Source of the DNA: Cognaticolwellia beringensis
GTDB taxonomy: Bacteria > Pseudomonadota > Gammaproteobacteria > Enterobacterales > Alteromonadaceae
DNA: 64,000 nt
Reading direction: 5' to 3'
NCBI RefSeq assembly: GCF_002076895.1
Contig: NZ_CP020465.1
Coordinates: 3,410,001-3,474,000 of the forward strand
Positions 12,212 to 20,937 of this stretch are shown in pieces. Below the pieces are notes generated by a model. It searched no databases. It saw nothing but the letters and a program-made list of their open reading frames with translations, and was not told the origin of the DNA. A program made the translations under genes and the position numbers. The first letter of the stretch is position 1, and every line of letters starts with the position of its first letter.

Positions 12212-13774
12212 TTACCACCAAGTTGCATATACTGCGATTAAAATGATAACCACACCGAGTGCAGCAATATTAAAGTTACTTGAGGTTTCAAAGTTAATAT
12301 CATCTAATTTTACGCTGCTATTTTTTCCTTGGTCGGGTTTAGCGAGGGAAACAATGACACATACGATTAAACATAATAAAAACACCAAACCGACTCTGTC
12401 CATAAAAGGTAATGCAACCCAGTAAACTTTTAACAAGATAGAGAAAATCGCTGAGCCAATGGCGGCCGCTAATGCGCCGGCTGAACTAGCTTTCGACCAG
12501 AACATACCCATCATGAATATCACGACAATACCTGGAGTAAAGAAGCCGGTGAATTCTTGAATATATTGAAACGCTTGGTCGAATTGTCCTAGCAAGGGCT
12601 CTGCAACGACTAAAGCAATAACGAGTGACGTTAATGTCGCTAAACGACCCACGCCAACATAATGACGTTGAGATTTCCCCGGCTTTAACTTGCTGTAAAT
12701 ATCCATAGTGAAAATGGTGGAAATGCTGTTGGTCATTGAAGCTAGAGATGACACGATAGCGGCAACTAAAGCGGCAAAAACAAGGCCTTTAATACCGGTA
12801 GGCATTAAGTCCATCATTGACGGATACGCTTGATCAGCAGCACTTAATTGGGGATATAAAACAACCGCGGCTATACCTGGTAAAACAACGATGAACGGCA
12901 TCAACAATTTAAGATAAGCAGCAAAGGCAATACCTTTTTGTGCTTCATTAATATCTTTTGCCGCTAACGCACGTTGAATAATATATTGATTAAAGCCCCA
13001 ATAGCTTAGATTCATGATCCACAAGCCACCAATCAATACAGATAAGCCTGGTAAGCTCATATAATGTTCGCTATCTGGGCTTAAAATCATGTCAAAGTGA
13101 TTAGGTAATTGCTCAGTTAAAATACCAAACCCTGCCAAAACACCTTTGCCTTCTGAAACTGCATCCAACGCTAAGTAACTTAAAAGTAAACCACCAAAAA
13201 CTAACAAAACCACCTGTAAAATATCAGTGTACGCAACCGCTTTTAAACCGCCGTATAATGAATAGGCAACGGAAAATATCGCTAAGAAAATCATCCCGTA
13301 CATCCAGTCAACACCCGCTACAGTTTCAATAGCCAAACCACCTAACCAAAGTACAGCGGTTAAATTAACAAAGATATAAACCGCCAACCAGAAGAGTGCT
13401 AAGGTTGTTTTTACCTTACTATCGAAACGTTGCTCTAAATATTGCGGCATGGTAAAAATTTCATTTTTCAAGAAAATAGGTAGCATGTATTTACCCACTA
13501 TAATCAAGGTAATTGCGGCCATCCACTCATAAGACGCAATGGCTAAGCCTATAGCATAACCTGAGCCAGACATGCCAATAATTTGTTCTGCTGAAATATT
13601 AGCGGCAATTAATGACGCACCTATCGCCCACCAAGGTAGGGCTTTACTGGCGAGAAAGTAATCTTCGGTGCTTTTACTTGCGCCTTTTTCTTCGCGTGAA
13701 ATCCACAGTGCTAAGACCAATAAACCCATGACATACGCAATAAAGATGCTGATATCGAGTATTTCTAATTTCAT
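12212..13774 (-). CDS. sglT: Sodium/galactose symporter (SSS family, vSGLT-like)
   Basis: 520 residues with about 14 hydrophobic segments, very close in recalled motifs to the Vibrio parahaemolyticus Na+/galactose transporter. NISAEQ at 59-64 holds the Gln that contacts sugar in vSGLT. SYWGFNQYIIQRALAAK covers the sugar and gating region, and VSSLASM carries the Ser residues of the Na2 site. It imports galactose or glucose with sodium across the inner membrane. It lies between galK and galE, which fits free galactose released outside the cytoplasm by the exported beta-galactosidase. The protein is slightly shorter than vSGLT (543). Confidence 0.92.
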   Translation of the reverse strand: MKLEILDISIFIAYVMGLLVLALWISREEKGASKSTEDYFLASKALPWWAIGASLIAANISAEQIIGMSGSGYAIGLAIASYEWMAAITLIIVGKYMLPIFLKNEIFTMPQYLEQRFDSKVKTTLALFWLAVYIFVNLTAVLWLGGLAIETVAGVDWMYGMIFLAIFSVAYSLYGGLKAVAYTDILQVVLLVFGGLLLSYLALDAVSEGKGVLAGFGILTEQLPNHFDMILSPDSEHYMSLPGLSVLIGGLWIMNLSYWGFNQYIIQRALAAKDINEAQKGIAFAAYLKLLMPFIVVLPGIAAVVLYPQLSAADQAYPSMMDLMPTGIKGLVFAALVAAIVSSLASMTNSISTIFTMDIYSKLKPGKSQRHYVGVGRLATLTSLVIALVVAEPLLGQFDQAFQYIQEFTGFFTPGIVVIFMMGMFWSKASSAGALAAAIGSAIFSILLKVYWVALPFMDRVGLVFLLCLIVCVIVSLAKPDQGKNSSVKLDDINFETSSNFNIAALGVVIILIAVYATWW

Positions 13775-13824
13775 ACCTTAAACCTTATTTTATTTATTAT
13801 ATTTATTTAACGTTAATAGTAGTT

Positions 13825-14988
13825 TTAGTCGTTACTAAAAGCACCTTCAGCGGCGATACAAACATAAACGTCAGCTTGCAATCCTGTTTTTGCTTGATAT
13901 TGAGCCTGTATTGTTGCTCGCACCTGTGCAACTAAATCGTCGGGGGTTAAGGCAATAATACAACCGCCAAAGCCACCACCGGTCATTCTAACACCGCCGC
14001 GCTGACCTAAAGTCGTATCAATAATGTCAACCAAAAAGTCTAACTCTGCGGTAGTTATTTCAAAATCATTCTTCATTGAAAGGTGAGATTGCGTCATTAA
14101 CTGACTCATGGTCACCATATCATTAGCATTTAATGCTTTTAGCGCCTGTGTTGTTCGGGTGTTTTCAGTAATGATATGCTTAGCACGCTGATAAATAACC
14201 GGTGTTAAATTAGCTTTTTCCTGCGTTAACTCGGTCAGCGTAACATCGCGTAAAGCCGGTTTATTAAAGTGTTTTGCTGCTGCTTCACATTGCTCACGAC
14301 GAGTATTATATTCGCTATCAACTAAACCACGCTTAACGTTTGAGTTAACAATAACCAACGACATACCTTCGGGAATAATGGCATGTTCAAAGGTTAAACT
14401 TCGACAATCAAGTAACATGGCATGGCCGGCTTTACCTAGTGCAGAAATAAGCTGATCCATAATGCCGCAGTTGCAACCGACAAATTCGTTTTCAGCTTTT
14501 TGCCCCATTAATGCTGCTTTTACTCCATCGAGTGGAATATTATTTAAGCTGGAAAATGTTTTTAAAATAGCAATTTCGAAGCTTGCTGATGAGCTAAGCC
14601 CTGTGCCTTGTGGAACATTGCCCGAAACGACAAGATCGGCACCACGCATATCAGGAAAAGCACTTTGTAATACCTTTAGTGTGCCACGGATGTAATTAAC
14701 CCACATTTGTTCGGTGCTAAACTCAATATTGTCTAAATTAAAGCTATTTGTTTCGCCGTTACAATCAATTGCCAGCACGTTAATCGTTCTATCTGAGCGT
14801 AGTGTAGCCGCGATATCTGTGCCAAAATTAATTGCCGCAGGTAATACAAAACCATCATTATAATCGGTATGTTCGCCAATTAAATTAACTCGCCCAGGAG
14901 CATGAAAAACCTGCGCTGGCGCATAATGATAATGCTGAATAAAGTGCTCGCTGATCATTGCTTGTCTTGATATTACTTTTTTTGACAT
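13825..14988 (-). CDS. galK: Galactokinase
   Basis: 387 residues of the GHMP kinase family. Seen: the galactokinase signature [19 protein letters not shown] near 31-49, the ATP-binding motif [13 protein letters not shown] near 125-137, the catalytic Asp in CGIMDQ, and the C-terminal motif MTGGGFGGC. It phosphorylates alpha-D-galactose to galactose 1-phosphate. Its start overlaps the end of galT by 16 bases, which implies translational coupling; sglT follows after 50 bases. Glycine-rich motifs are intact, so the enzyme should be active. Confidence 0.95.
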   Translation of the reverse strand: MSKKVISRQAMISEHFIQHYHYAPAQVFHAPGRVNLIGEHTDYNDGFVLPAAINFGTDIAATLRSDRTINVLAIDCNGETNSFNLDNIEFSTEQMWVNYIRGTLKVLQSAFPDMRGADLVVSGNVPQGTGLSSSASFEIAILKTFSSLNNIPLDGVKAALMGQKAENEFVGCNCGIMDQLISALGKAGHAMLLDCRSLTFEHAIIPEGMSLVIVNSNVKRGLVDSEYNTRREQCEAAAKHFNKPALRDVTLTELTQEKANLTPVIYQRAKHIITENTRTTQALKALNANDMVTMSQLMTQSHLSMKNDFEITTAELDFLVDIIDTTLGQRGGVRMTGGGFGGCIIALTPDDLVAQVRATIQAQYQAKTGLQADVYVCIAAEGAFSND

Positions 14989-16031
14989 GAAGCAGAATCC
15001 TTATAATGTATATTAGGCACATCACGTAACCTTTGAGCGGCTTGTTCTGCGGTTAAATCACGTTGTGATTCTGCCATCATTTCATAACCGACCATAAATT
15101 TTCGTACCGTCGCAGAACGCAATAATGGTGGAAAGAAACTAGCATGTAGCGTCCATTCTGGGTGAGTTTCTCCATCATAAGGCGCACCATGCCAACCCAT
15201 AGAGTATGGGAATGAACAATTAAATAAATTATCGTATCTGATGGTGATTTGTTTAATGGCATCGGCTAAAGAACGTTGTTGCTCAGCGGTTAAATCTGTC
15301 ATGCGCGTAATCGCAAAACGTGGCAATAATAAGGTCTCAAAAGGCCAACCCGCCCAATAGGGTACAACCACTAACCAATCATCATTTTTTACGACAACAC
15401 GTTCGCCAAGATCAGCTTCGCGTTGAGCATAATCGAGTAATAAGTTGCTGTTATATTTATGATAATAGCTTGATAAAGCGTTTTGCTTTTTATTTACTAA
15501 GGTTGGTAGTTGCTGCTGCGACCATATCTGGCCATGGGGGTGTGGGTTTGAGCAACCCATCATAGCGCCTTTATTTTCAAAGACTTGAACCCATTGATAT
15601 AATTTACCTAACTCTTGACACTGACGCTGCCAAGTAGCGACCACTTCAGTAATTTCAGTAACACTCAATTGTGGCAGGGTTTTACTATGATCGGGAGAAA
15701 AACAAATAACCCGACTTTCACCTTGCTCTGTTGCCATTTTAAAAAGTGGATCGTTAGTCACTGCTTGCGGTGTATCAGTTTTTAATGCAGCAAAATCATT
15801 AGCAAAGACAAATGTATTAGCATAATGGTCGTTAACCTCACCGTTTATGCGGGTATTACCCGGACATAAAAAGCAGCTTTCATCATATTGAGGTCTTACA
15901 TCTTCATCCACCGTCTCTACTTGACCCTGCCAAGGTCTTTTAGCACGGTGGGGAGAAACTAGCACCCATTCCTCAATCAGTGGATTGAACCTACGGTGGG
16001 GATGCTCTGTTGGATCAAAAGTGGAATCCAT
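14973..16031 (-). CDS. galT: Galactose-1-phosphate uridylyltransferase
   Basis: 352 residues from the ATG at 16031, preceded by GAGG with good spacing; an upstream TTG at 16055 is less likely. The HIT-like active site HPHGQ is in [11 protein letters not shown], its second His being the uridylylated nucleophile. The zinc pair CFLCPG is near residues 48-51. It exchanges UMP between UDP-glucose and galactose 1-phosphate. First gene of the galactose unit, read away from the lacI-type regulator; an operator palindrome lies in its leader. Confidence 0.94.
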   Translation of the reverse strand: MDSTFDPTEHPHRRFNPLIEEWVLVSPHRAKRPWQGQVETVDEDVRPQYDESCFLCPGNTRINGEVNDHYANTFVFANDFAALKTDTPQAVTNDPLFKMATEQGESRVICFSPDHSKTLPQLSVTEITEVVATWQRQCQELGKLYQWVQVFENKGAMMGCSNPHPHGQIWSQQQLPTLVNKKQNALSSYYHKYNSNLLLDYAQREADLGERVVVKNDDWLVVVPYWAGWPFETLLLPRFAITRMTDLTAEQQRSLADAIKQITIRYDNLFNCSFPYSMGWHGAPYDGETHPEWTLHASFFPPLLRSATVRKFMVGYEMMAESQRDLTAEQAAQRLRDVPNIHYKDSASCQKK

Positions 16032-16076
16032 AAAAAACCTCAATTTTTGTTTCAATTAAATTACAATACAAAAAGG

Positions 16077-16088
16077 GTAAACGTTTTC
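16077..16088. promoter_or_regulatory. LacI-family operator in the galT leader
   Basis: GTAAACGTTTTC is a near-palindrome around a central CG, the usual form of GalR/LacI-family operators. It differs in one half from the stricter copy at 16174-16185. It lies 46 bases upstream of the galT start, where a bound repressor would block transcription of galT-galK-sglT. Confidence 0.7.
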
Positions 16089-16131
16089 ATTTTTTAGTTC
16101 AATAGTTAATTTTAATTTTATTTAAAGGGTC

Positions 16132-16160
16132 TTAACATATTTAAATAAAGGGTGTAGTAT
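16132..16160 (+). promoter_or_regulatory. Promoter of the LacI-type regulator
   Basis: TTAACA (16132-16137) and TAGTAT (16155-16160) are separated by 17 bases, a good sigma-70 pair. Transcription would start near 16167, about 20 bases before the ATG, so the operator at 16174-16185 would cover the first transcribed bases. Confidence 0.55.
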
Positions 16161-16173
16161 CGATTTAAAATTA

Positions 16174-16185
16174 ATAAACGTTTAC
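16174..16185. promoter_or_regulatory. LacI-family operator in front of the regulator gene
   Basis: The palindromic core TAAACGTTTA (16175-16184) is centred on CG and ends four bases before the start codon at 16189. It shares its half-site with the palindrome in the galT leader. The position predicts autorepression. Two sites about 97 bases apart could also support looping. Confidence 0.72.
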
Positions 16186-16188
16186 ATT

Positions 16189-17193
16189 ATGTCTACTATT
16201 AAAGATGTTGCTCGCATTGCTGGAGTGTCTATTGCTACCGTTTCTAGGGTCGTCAATAATGGTCCTAAAGTGGGCAGTAAAACCCGCGAAAAAGTATCGC
16301 TTGTCATGAAAGAGCTAGGTTATACGCCTAATGCCAATGCTCGCGCATTAGTCACTCAAAAATCTACTACCATTGGTGTCGTGGTACCTGAATTAACTGA
16401 TCCATTCTTTGCGTCATTAGCAAGTGGCGTGGATAAAATTGCCCGAGTTAACAATATGCAATTACTGCTTAGTACCGCGCAACAAAGTGCGGAGTCAGAG
16501 CGAGCAGCGATTAACCTCCTTATTGAAAGGCGTTGTCAGGCAATTGTTTTACATAGTAAAAAATTACCAGATGCTGAATTGATTGCTTTATGTGAAAAAA
16601 TGCCTGGATTAATCTTAATCGACCGCCTAATAGAAAATATAAAAGATAAATGTGTTTGGCTAGATAATGAAGAAGGTGGAAAAATTGCCGCTCGACACTT
16701 AATGTCGCTTGGGCATAAAGAAGTAGCGTGTATTAGTAGCAAATATCAGATTGAAGATCCGACATTAAGACTCAAAGGTTTCTCTCAAGAGTACCGTCGT
16801 GCAGGTATCGAAATTAATGCAGAACATATTGAATATGGAGAGCCCAATCAACAAGGGGGGGAGGTAGCAACACAGCGACTACTAGCCTCTGGTCATAAAT
16901 TTTCAGCTATTTTCGTTTACAACGATGCGATGGCAATTGGCGCAATTTCAACCTTAGAAGATAATGGCTATAAAGTGCCGCAAGCTGTTTCAGTCATCGG
17001 TTTTGATGATGTGCTAATCTCCCGTTACTCACGCCCAAAATTAACTACGCTGCATTATCCTGTTGAGGAAATGGCCCAACAAGCGGCCTTACTTTCACTG
17101 AATAAACCCATAGAACATGAAAAGTTAAACAATGGGGGTTATAAGTATATTCCACACATAGTTAAACGTGAATCTACCAGCGAAAAGTCATAA
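16189..17193 (+). CDS. LacI/GalR-family regulator of the galactose genes
   Basis: 334 residues. The N-terminal helix-turn-helix STIKDVARIAGVSIATVSRVV is at 2-22, with the hinge helix TPNANARALV near 45-54. The periplasmic-binding-like core follows (IGVVVPELTDPFFA, ILIDRL, VSVIGFDDVLISRY). Divergent placement from galT, with a palindrome in each direction, makes it the probable galactose-responsive repressor (GalR role). The ligand is inferred from context; galactose or a derivative is expected. The very short distance between operator and start codon suggests tight self-control. Confidence 0.88.
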   Translation: MSTIKDVARIAGVSIATVSRVVNNGPKVGSKTREKVSLVMKELGYTPNANARALVTQKSTTIGVVVPELTDPFFASLASGVDKIARVNNMQLLLSTAQQSAESERAAINLLIERRCQAIVLHSKKLPDAELIALCEKMPGLILIDRLIENIKDKCVWLDNEEGGKIAARHLMSLGHKEVACISSKYQIEDPTLRLKGFSQEYRRAGIEINAEHIEYGEPNQQGGEVATQRLLASGHKFSAIFVYNDAMAIGAISTLEDNGYKVPQAVSVIGFDDVLISRYSRPKLTTLHYPVEEMAQQAALLSLNKPIEHEKLNNGGYKYIPHIVKRESTSEKS

Positions 17194-17514
17194 GTATTGG
17201 AGATCCTATTGTTTATAATAAAGCATGTGATTTAGTCTGCTTTACTCGCTTAATGCTTTATTTAACAATTTAATCCCTGCGCAGTAATGACCTCTGATCG
17301 AGAATACGGAACAGATACGTATTCTTTTCATGGTAACTTGGCTTCCGCTATTAATTTTATTTATGGTTTGATAAATTGATTTGTTGCCAAGCGTTATTAC
17401 TGAATATACTCGCAGTGTTCAGCGTGATTTAGGTCCTTATACCGGTGTTTTTTTGATATGGCCTAGTATAATTTTACTGTATGATGCCCGATTTTATGAG
17501 GATATTTACAGACA
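17194..17514. other. 321-base intergenic stretch
   Basis: No convincing gene. It holds one terminator-like hairpin (17301-17328) and an imperfect TAAAGCA/TGCTTTA inverted pair near 17220-17263. The remainder is AT-rich with stop codons in all frames that I checked by eye. Confidence 0.6.
17301..17328 (+). terminator. Probable terminator after the LacI-type regulator
   Basis: AGAATACG (17301-17308) pairs perfectly with CGTATTCT (17318-17325) around a 9-nt loop and runs into TTT. The stem is AT-rich and the T run short, so strength is uncertain. Confidence 0.5.
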
Positions 17515-18738
17515 TTGCAGCGCTCTATTTTTACTGAACGTAATTACCTGACCTATTTATGTGGTAGTCTTTTTTCTACTCAGGGTCTCTGGATTCAACG
17601 CATGACCCTAGGCTGGATGATGTGGGATACAACCCATTCAGAAAGTTGGTTGGGTATGTTGGTCTTTCTGATGTTTTTCCCAACCATATTAGTAGGTCCA
17701 TTGTTTGGCGTGATGGTTGATCGCATCAACCGTCGTCAAGCGGCCGTTGTAACCAGTATTATTCTCGGACTGATATCACTATTATTGTCTTTATTAGTGT
17801 GGCACCAGTTAGTTAATGAGTTAACGCTGTTATTTTTTGCCTTGGCAATAGGGATTGCCAATAGCGCTTATCAATCGATACGGCTGTCTTTAGTACCTGA
17901 ATTAGTTAGCACTTCGAATATGCCTAAAGCAGTCGCTATTAATGCCGTTTTATATAATACCTCGCGCTTTATTGGACCTGTTATTGCCGGGTTTTTAATT
18001 AAATTTCAAGGCAACGCTGTCGCATTTGCCGTGGTATCTGCCACTTATATACCGCTAATTATCGTTTTATTACTGTTAAAACTCGATGATCATCACCAGG
18101 GATCAGGGGCAGAGAAATTTACTTTTTTCATGGATATAAAAGCTGGGCTGGCTTATGCTCGCAATTCTGATCTGATTTTACGTTTACTAATGTTAATTGC
18201 TGTATCTGCTATTTTAGGTCGCGGTTTGTTAGAGATATTACCTGCCGCGGTTGATGTGCTTTACGGGCGAGGTGTGGAAGGTTTAGCCTGGTTGAATTCA
18301 GCTGCGGGAGTCGGTGCAATTATTGCGGGTTTATTACTGTCTTCTTCCAGTGCCAAACACTTGTTACTTGCCACGCGCTTAGGCGTTATAGCGGCCGGTA
18401 TATTACTCATATTGTTTAGTTATACTCATAGTTTTGAACTAGGTTTGCTGATTGTGGCAGGCTTAAGTTTTTGTGCGACGGTTTGCGGTGTAGGTACACA
18501 GTCACTCATACAGGTTTCCGTAGCAAGTGCTTTTAGAGGAAGAGTCATGAGCTTATGGGGCTCGGTTAATATTGGAGGAGGAGCATTAGGAGGCTTATTA
18601 TTCGGGGTGCTTACCGAGTTTATGGGCTATTCGTTTACACTGATAACTCTGGGTTTACTGAGTGTTATTATCGCTTATGTCGCCTCGCGCAAGATTTTAT
18701 TACCAGCAGCACTGAAACCAAAGCCATCGGGGCAATAA
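17515..18738 (+). CDS. MFS transporter, MFS_3/EntS-like
   Basis: 407 residues with about 12 hydrophobic segments. DRINRRQAA near 64-72 is the loop 2-3 signature of the major facilitator superfamily. Overall layout is that of the MFS_3 group, which includes the enterobactin exporter EntS and many uncharacterised exporters. The start is TTG at 17515, because an in-frame stop lies at 17497 and no ATG is available between; GAGG is present 13 bases upstream. No neighbouring biosynthesis genes point to a substrate. It converges on the bacterioferritin genes, so an iron role is possible but unsupported. Confidence 0.75.
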   Translation: MQRSIFTERNYLTYLCGSLFSTQGLWIQRMTLGWMMWDTTHSESWLGMLVFLMFFPTILVGPLFGVMVDRINRRQAAVVTSIILGLISLLLSLLVWHQLVNELTLLFFALAIGIANSAYQSIRLSLVPELVSTSNMPKAVAINAVLYNTSRFIGPVIAGFLIKFQGNAVAFAVVSATYIPLIIVLLLLKLDDHHQGSGAEKFTFFMDIKAGLAYARNSDLILRLLMLIAVSAILGRGLLEILPAAVDVLYGRGVEGLAWLNSAAGVGAIIAGLLLSSSSAKHLLLATRLGVIAAGILLILFSYTHSFELGLLIVAGLSFCATVCGVGTQSLIQVSVASAFRGRVMSLWGSVNIGGGALGGLLFGVLTEFMGYSFTLITLGLLSVIIAYVASRKILLPAALKPKPSGQ

Positions 18739-18868
18739 TGGCAGTTTATGCTGGAACTGAACTAGCCGAACATTGACTTTAATAAGCTAAACTTGCACAG
18801 TTTTATCTTGTTCAGTAGTAGTCTGATTATCTCTTTAAAAAAGACAATATCTCATCCTAGCGTATTAA

Positions 18869-18898
18869 AAAAGCCAACAAGTTTCCTTGTTGGCTTTT
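18869..18898 (-). terminator. Terminator of the bacterioferritin genes (possibly bidirectional)
   Basis: Perfect 13-bp arms AAAAGCCAACAAG/CTTGTTGGCTTTT with loop TTTC. On the minus strand the stem ends in a run of T (18872-18867). Lying between convergent genes, it may stop the MFS transcript as well. Confidence 0.85.
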
Positions 18899-18925
18899 GC
18901 TGTATTTGTTTTTATAAAATGCTAA

Positions 18926-19393
18926 CTATAACTGCGATTGGATGTAATTCTCTAAACCTATAGTTTTAATCAGACCAAGTTGTTGCTCTAGCCAAAAGGC
19001 GTGGTCAACTTCAGTGTCATCAAGTAACTTTTCGAGTATTTCTCGGGTTACGTAATCTTTTTCTTTTTCACAAAGCGCAATCGCTGATCTTAGTGCCTTA
19101 GCTACGTCATATTCTACATCTAAATCACTTTGCAGCATTTCAGGTACGGTTTTACCAATATTTAAACCCGCACGCGTTTGCATGTCAGGCATGCCTTCTA
19201 AAAATAGAATGCGCTGAATTAGCATTGATGCGTGTAATTTTTCATCATCAAACTCGTGATCGATGCGTTCAAATAATTTATTAATACCCCAATCTTCATA
19301 CATGCGTGAATGAATGAAATATTGGTCCATTGCTGCTAATTCATAAGCGAGTAGGCCATTTAATGCCGAAATAACTTGAGTATTACCTTTCAT
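18926..19393 (-). CDS. bfr: Bacterioferritin, catalytic (ferroxidase) subunit
   Basis: 155 residues of the ferritin-like four-helix family. By comparison with E. coli Bfr the ferroxidase ligands are present: Glu18, Glu51, His54, Glu94, and Glu128/His131 shifted by one residue insertion. The heme-ligand position 52 is Lys instead of Met, so this chain should not bind heme by itself. It follows the second bacterioferritin by 35 bases on the same strand. The pair fits a mixed 24-mer in which this chain oxidises Fe(II). A Fur box lies upstream of the pair. Confidence 0.9.
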   Translation of the reverse strand: MKGNTQVISALNGLLAYELAAMDQYFIHSRMYEDWGINKLFERIDHEFDDEKLHASMLIQRILFLEGMPDMQTRAGLNIGKTVPEMLQSDLDVEYDVAKALRSAIALCEKEKDYVTREILEKLLDDTEVDHAFWLEQQLGLIKTIGLENYIQSQL

Positions 19394-19428
19394 TTTTCTT
19401 TCCTTATAACGGGTCTAACTTATGACTG

Positions 19429-19893
19429 TTAAAGCTGTGATTGAATGAATTTTTCAATACCCATAGCGTCAATTTGGTATTGCTGAGTTTCCAGCCAGTC
19501 TAGATGTTCTTCTTCATCGTTTAAAATAGCATCTAGCATTTCACGGCTAACGTAATCTTGTTCTTGCTCACAAACGGTGATGGCATTTCGTACTATCGCA
19601 ATTTGTGCCGTTTGAAAGCCAGTATCGCACTTGATCATTTCTTGGGTATGTTCACCAATAGAAAGTGGCGCTAATTGTTGTAAGTTGGGTAAGCCTTCGA
19701 GGAATAATATGCGCTCAATAACCTTGTCAGCTTGCTTCATATCGAGAATTGATTTTTTATAGCACTTGCTATTTAAGGCATTGATACCCCAGTTTTTATA
19801 CATGCGGGCGTGAAGAAAGTATTGATTAATCGATGTTAATTCACTGGTAAGTACTTTGTTAAGTATAGCCAGTACTGTTTTGTTGCCTTTCAT
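19429..19893 (-). CDS. bfr: Bacterioferritin, heme-binding subunit with degenerate ferroxidase site
   Basis: 154 residues, close to E. coli Bfr in length. Met52, the axial heme ligand, is kept (LLDMKQADK region). Several ferroxidase ligands are changed: Glu51 is Asp, His54 is Gln and Glu94 is Gln, while Glu18, Glu127 and His130 remain. This chain therefore appears specialised for heme binding and electron transfer to the iron core, with the partner gene downstream supplying iron oxidation. Similar two-gene arrangements are known in Neisseria and Pseudomonas. First gene of the pair. Confidence 0.9.
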   Translation of the reverse strand: MKGNKTVLAILNKVLTSELTSINQYFLHARMYKNWGINALNSKCYKKSILDMKQADKVIERILFLEGLPNLQQLAPLSIGEHTQEMIKCDTGFQTAQIAIVRNAITVCEQEQDYVSREMLDAILNDEEEHLDWLETQQYQIDAMGIEKFIQSQL

Positions 19894-19996
19894 TATAGCC
19901 TCAAATTTAAGGTGATTAAATATTGACTGTAATTATAGGAGAAAAGTGGTGATATGCCAAAGGTTTATTATAAAAAACCTTTAAAAACAAGTATTT

Positions 19997-20015
19997 GAAA
20001 ATGCTAATCGTTATC
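19997..20015. promoter_or_regulatory. Fur box upstream of the bacterioferritin pair
   Basis: GAAAATGCTAATCGTTATC matches the 19-base Fur consensus at 16 positions by eye. It lies 104 bases before the first bacterioferritin start and just downstream of bfd. It may mediate iron control of bfr expression, by direct repression, activation or a hidden small RNA. Confidence 0.7.
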
Positions 20016-20049
20016 ACTTAGAGTCAAACAATTAGCGGGAATTATTTAT

Positions 20050-20244
20050 TTAACCGACTTCTTTAAATAAGCTTTCATCCATGATGGTGTTATCTATAAT
20101 ATTTTGCGCAACTTTCACACAAGTACCACATTGAGAACCTAACGGTAAATGTTGTTTTAGTTCACGTATAGAACCAACACCTGATTCAGTGACTAATTGT
20201 TTAATTTGATGATCTGTGATGCCTTTGCAAATACAAACAAACAT
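20050..20244 (-). CDS. bfd: Bacterioferritin-associated ferredoxin
   Basis: 64 residues from the ATG at 20244, the same length as E. coli Bfd; a longer frame to 20310 adds an unlikely N-terminus. The four [2Fe-2S] cysteines follow the Bfd pattern: CIC at positions 4 and 6, and CGTC in SQCGTCVK near 38-41. Bfd docks on bacterioferritin heme sites and reduces the core to release iron. It lies 156 bases upstream of the bacterioferritin pair on the same strand, with a Fur box between. Confidence 0.92.
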   Translation of the reverse strand: MFVCICKGITDHQIKQLVTESGVGSIRELKQHLPLGSQCGTCVKVAQNIIDNTIMDESLFKEVG

Positions 20245-20275
20245 GGTAAAAATTCGCTCTTGATTGGTAACGCGA

Positions 20276-20297
20276 TTGATAATAGTTCTTATTTGAA
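20276..20297. promoter_or_regulatory. Possible weak Fur-like palindrome upstream of bfd
   Basis: TTGATAATA and TTATTTGAA form an imperfect inverted repeat 32 bases before the bfd start. It resembles Fur hexamers GATAAT but fits the consensus much less well than the site at 19997-20015. bfd is commonly Fur-repressed, which is the main reason to note it. Confidence 0.3.
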
Positions 20298-20535
20298 TTC
20301 GTTTCAACAATTAATTTACGCTTTTTAATAGAAGCCTGATAAATATAATAATTTAATTCGATAGAGTGTACTTGTTTATTTATTAGACTATAAATTTCCA
20401 GGTTATTAGCATACCAATTCAATTTACTTGTATTCTATTTTTCATCTTTATAATGAAAATATTATATAATTATTTTGTTATGTAGTGTGTTGAGTTATGA
20501 TTACCTGCAATGAGCATTAACCTGATGAATAATGA

Positions 20536-20886
20536 ATGAACCCTACTGAGTTTTATAAAAATTTAGCTGATGACATCCGTCTTAAAAGTATATTACTGAT
20601 CGCCAAGGAGGGAGAGCTTTGTGTTTGTGAGCTTATGGCAGCATTAGATGAGCAAAGTCAGCCAAAAATATCTCGGCATTTGGCGGTGTTAAAAAGCTCA
20701 GGTTTATTATTAACTCGTAAACAAAAACAGTGGGTTTTTTATGCTATTAATCCAGAGCTCCCCGGATGGGCAAAACAAGTTATAACGTTAACGTTAAAAG
20801 ACAACTTGGACTTTATTACCCCAAATTCACTGGCGTTGAATCTTATGGGGGATAGGCCCAAACGAATCGCAATCTGTTGTAAGTAA
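20536..20886 (+). CDS. arsR: ArsR-type arsenic-responsive repressor
   Basis: 116 residues with an ArsR winged helix: ISRHLAVLKSSGLLLTRKQKQWVFYAI covers recognition helix and wing. ELCVCEL at 27-33 puts Cys29 and Cys31 in the classic alpha-3 metalloid site; the third cysteine of E. coli ArsR is absent there, but a Cys pair closes the protein (ICCK) and might supply it. First gene of a three-gene arsenate unit with the GAPDH-like gene (51 bases on) and arsJ. Expected to dissociate on arsenite binding. Start chosen at the second of two nested ATGs. Confidence 0.88.
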   Translation: MNPTEFYKNLADDIRLKSILLIAKEGELCVCELMAALDEQSQPKISRHLAVLKSSGLLLTRKQKQWVFYAINPELPGWAKQVITLTLKDNLDFITPNSLALNLMGDRPKRIAICCK

Positions 20887-20937
20887 CTAAATAACGCTAA
20901 ACAGCTATGCAGTTTTTTAATTTTTAATAGGAAAAGC

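Noticed and set aside
13807..13816. TTAACGTTAA palindrome before sglT as a third gal operator
   Set aside because: Spacing and half-site differ from GTAAACGTTTAC; a short AT-rich palindrome can occur by chance.
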